Of a stretch of DNA of 5,669 bases, positions 5,583-5,669 are shown piece by piece. Made by a program: the position numbers and the translations under genes. Every line of letters begins with the position of its first letter. Positions within the stretch are counted from its first letter, which is position 1. This stretch comes from Bacillota bacterium (GTDB lineage: Bacteria > Bacillota > Clostridia > Oscillospirales > Acutalibacteraceae). Below the pieces are notes generated by a model. It was not told the DNA's origin. It saw only the letters and a list, made by a program, of their open reading frames with translations, and searched no databases. The stretch is from the NCBI GenBank assembly GCA_023415895.1, contig JAEZJA010000214.1, positions 1-5,669 on the forward strand, in the 5' to 3' direction.

Positions 5583-5669
5583 TTATGCAATGCTGGATTT
5601 ATGTTCGGCAGGCGTGTTCTTTGGTATGCGCACAACATATTCGATATATTCATCTGTTTCGCTTTTCAT
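5583..5669 (-). CDS. C-terminal fragment of an unidentified protein (5' end beyond window)
   Basis: A minus-strand reading frame is open from the right edge and ends with TAA at 5583-5585. It encodes 28 residues beginning 'MKSETDEYIEYVVRIPKN', charged and hydrophilic, ending 'HKSSIA'. The first codon in view is ATG at 5667-5669, but whether it is the true start or an internal Met cannot be told because any ribosome binding site lies outside the window. I do not recognise the peptide. It does not look like the usual RsmG (GidB) C-terminus that often precedes soj. It has the same orientation as soj and is separated from it by 250 bp. Confidence 0.45.
   Translation of the reverse strand: MKSETDEYIEYVVRIPKNTPAEHKSSIA

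Overview
The window looks like a chromosomal, probably origin-proximal, segment of a Firmicutes genome, most likely an anaerobic Clostridia member of the Oscillospiraceae/Ruminococcaceae kind. The evidence is a chromosomal-type soj (parA)–spo0J (parB) pair with a near-perfect Firmicutes-type parS site upstream, a serS of clostridial character beside it, a bacterial acyl-ACP thioesterase, strong GGAGG ribosome binding sites, and a left edge resembling the end of an IS200/IS605-type element. The genus assignment is inference. All recognised genes lie on the minus strand and are read from right to left.

Right to left: 5583-5669 holds the last 28 codons of an unidentified minus-strand gene cut by the window edge. 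The 250 bp intergenic region (5333-5582) carries a parS-like 16-mer at 5539-5554 at the apex of a longer dyad, a long imperfect hairpin (5470-5509), and an extended -10 promoter for soj. Then follow soj (4565-5332), spo0J/parB (3640-4500) and serS (2293-3564), with small gaps and no convincing terminator between them. A strong intrinsic terminator separates serS from a YbaK/EbsC-family trans-editing protein gene (1769-2239), and it leaves almost no room for a ybaK promoter. A 66 bp gap with an inverted repeat precedes an acyl-ACP thioesterase gene (914-1702). That gene overlaps by 14 bp an unrecognised gene (166-927, GTG start), whose product looks like a PD-(D/E)XK-type nuclease fold followed by a winged helix. 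A symmetrical, probably bidirectional terminator (123-159) closes the block. Beyond it, positions 1-112 look like the edge of a mobile element or dispersed repeat.

Three functional groups are visible. Soj, Spo0J and parS form a chromosome partition system. SerS charges tRNA-Ser, and the YbaK-like protein probably clears mischarged tRNA. The thioesterase and the unknown nuclease-like protein form a translationally coupled pair whose shared purpose is not evident. Most of the window is conserved housekeeping DNA. The parts least explained by known biology are the thioesterase–unknown protein pair, the serS–ybaK terminator arrangement and the structured DNA upstream of soj.
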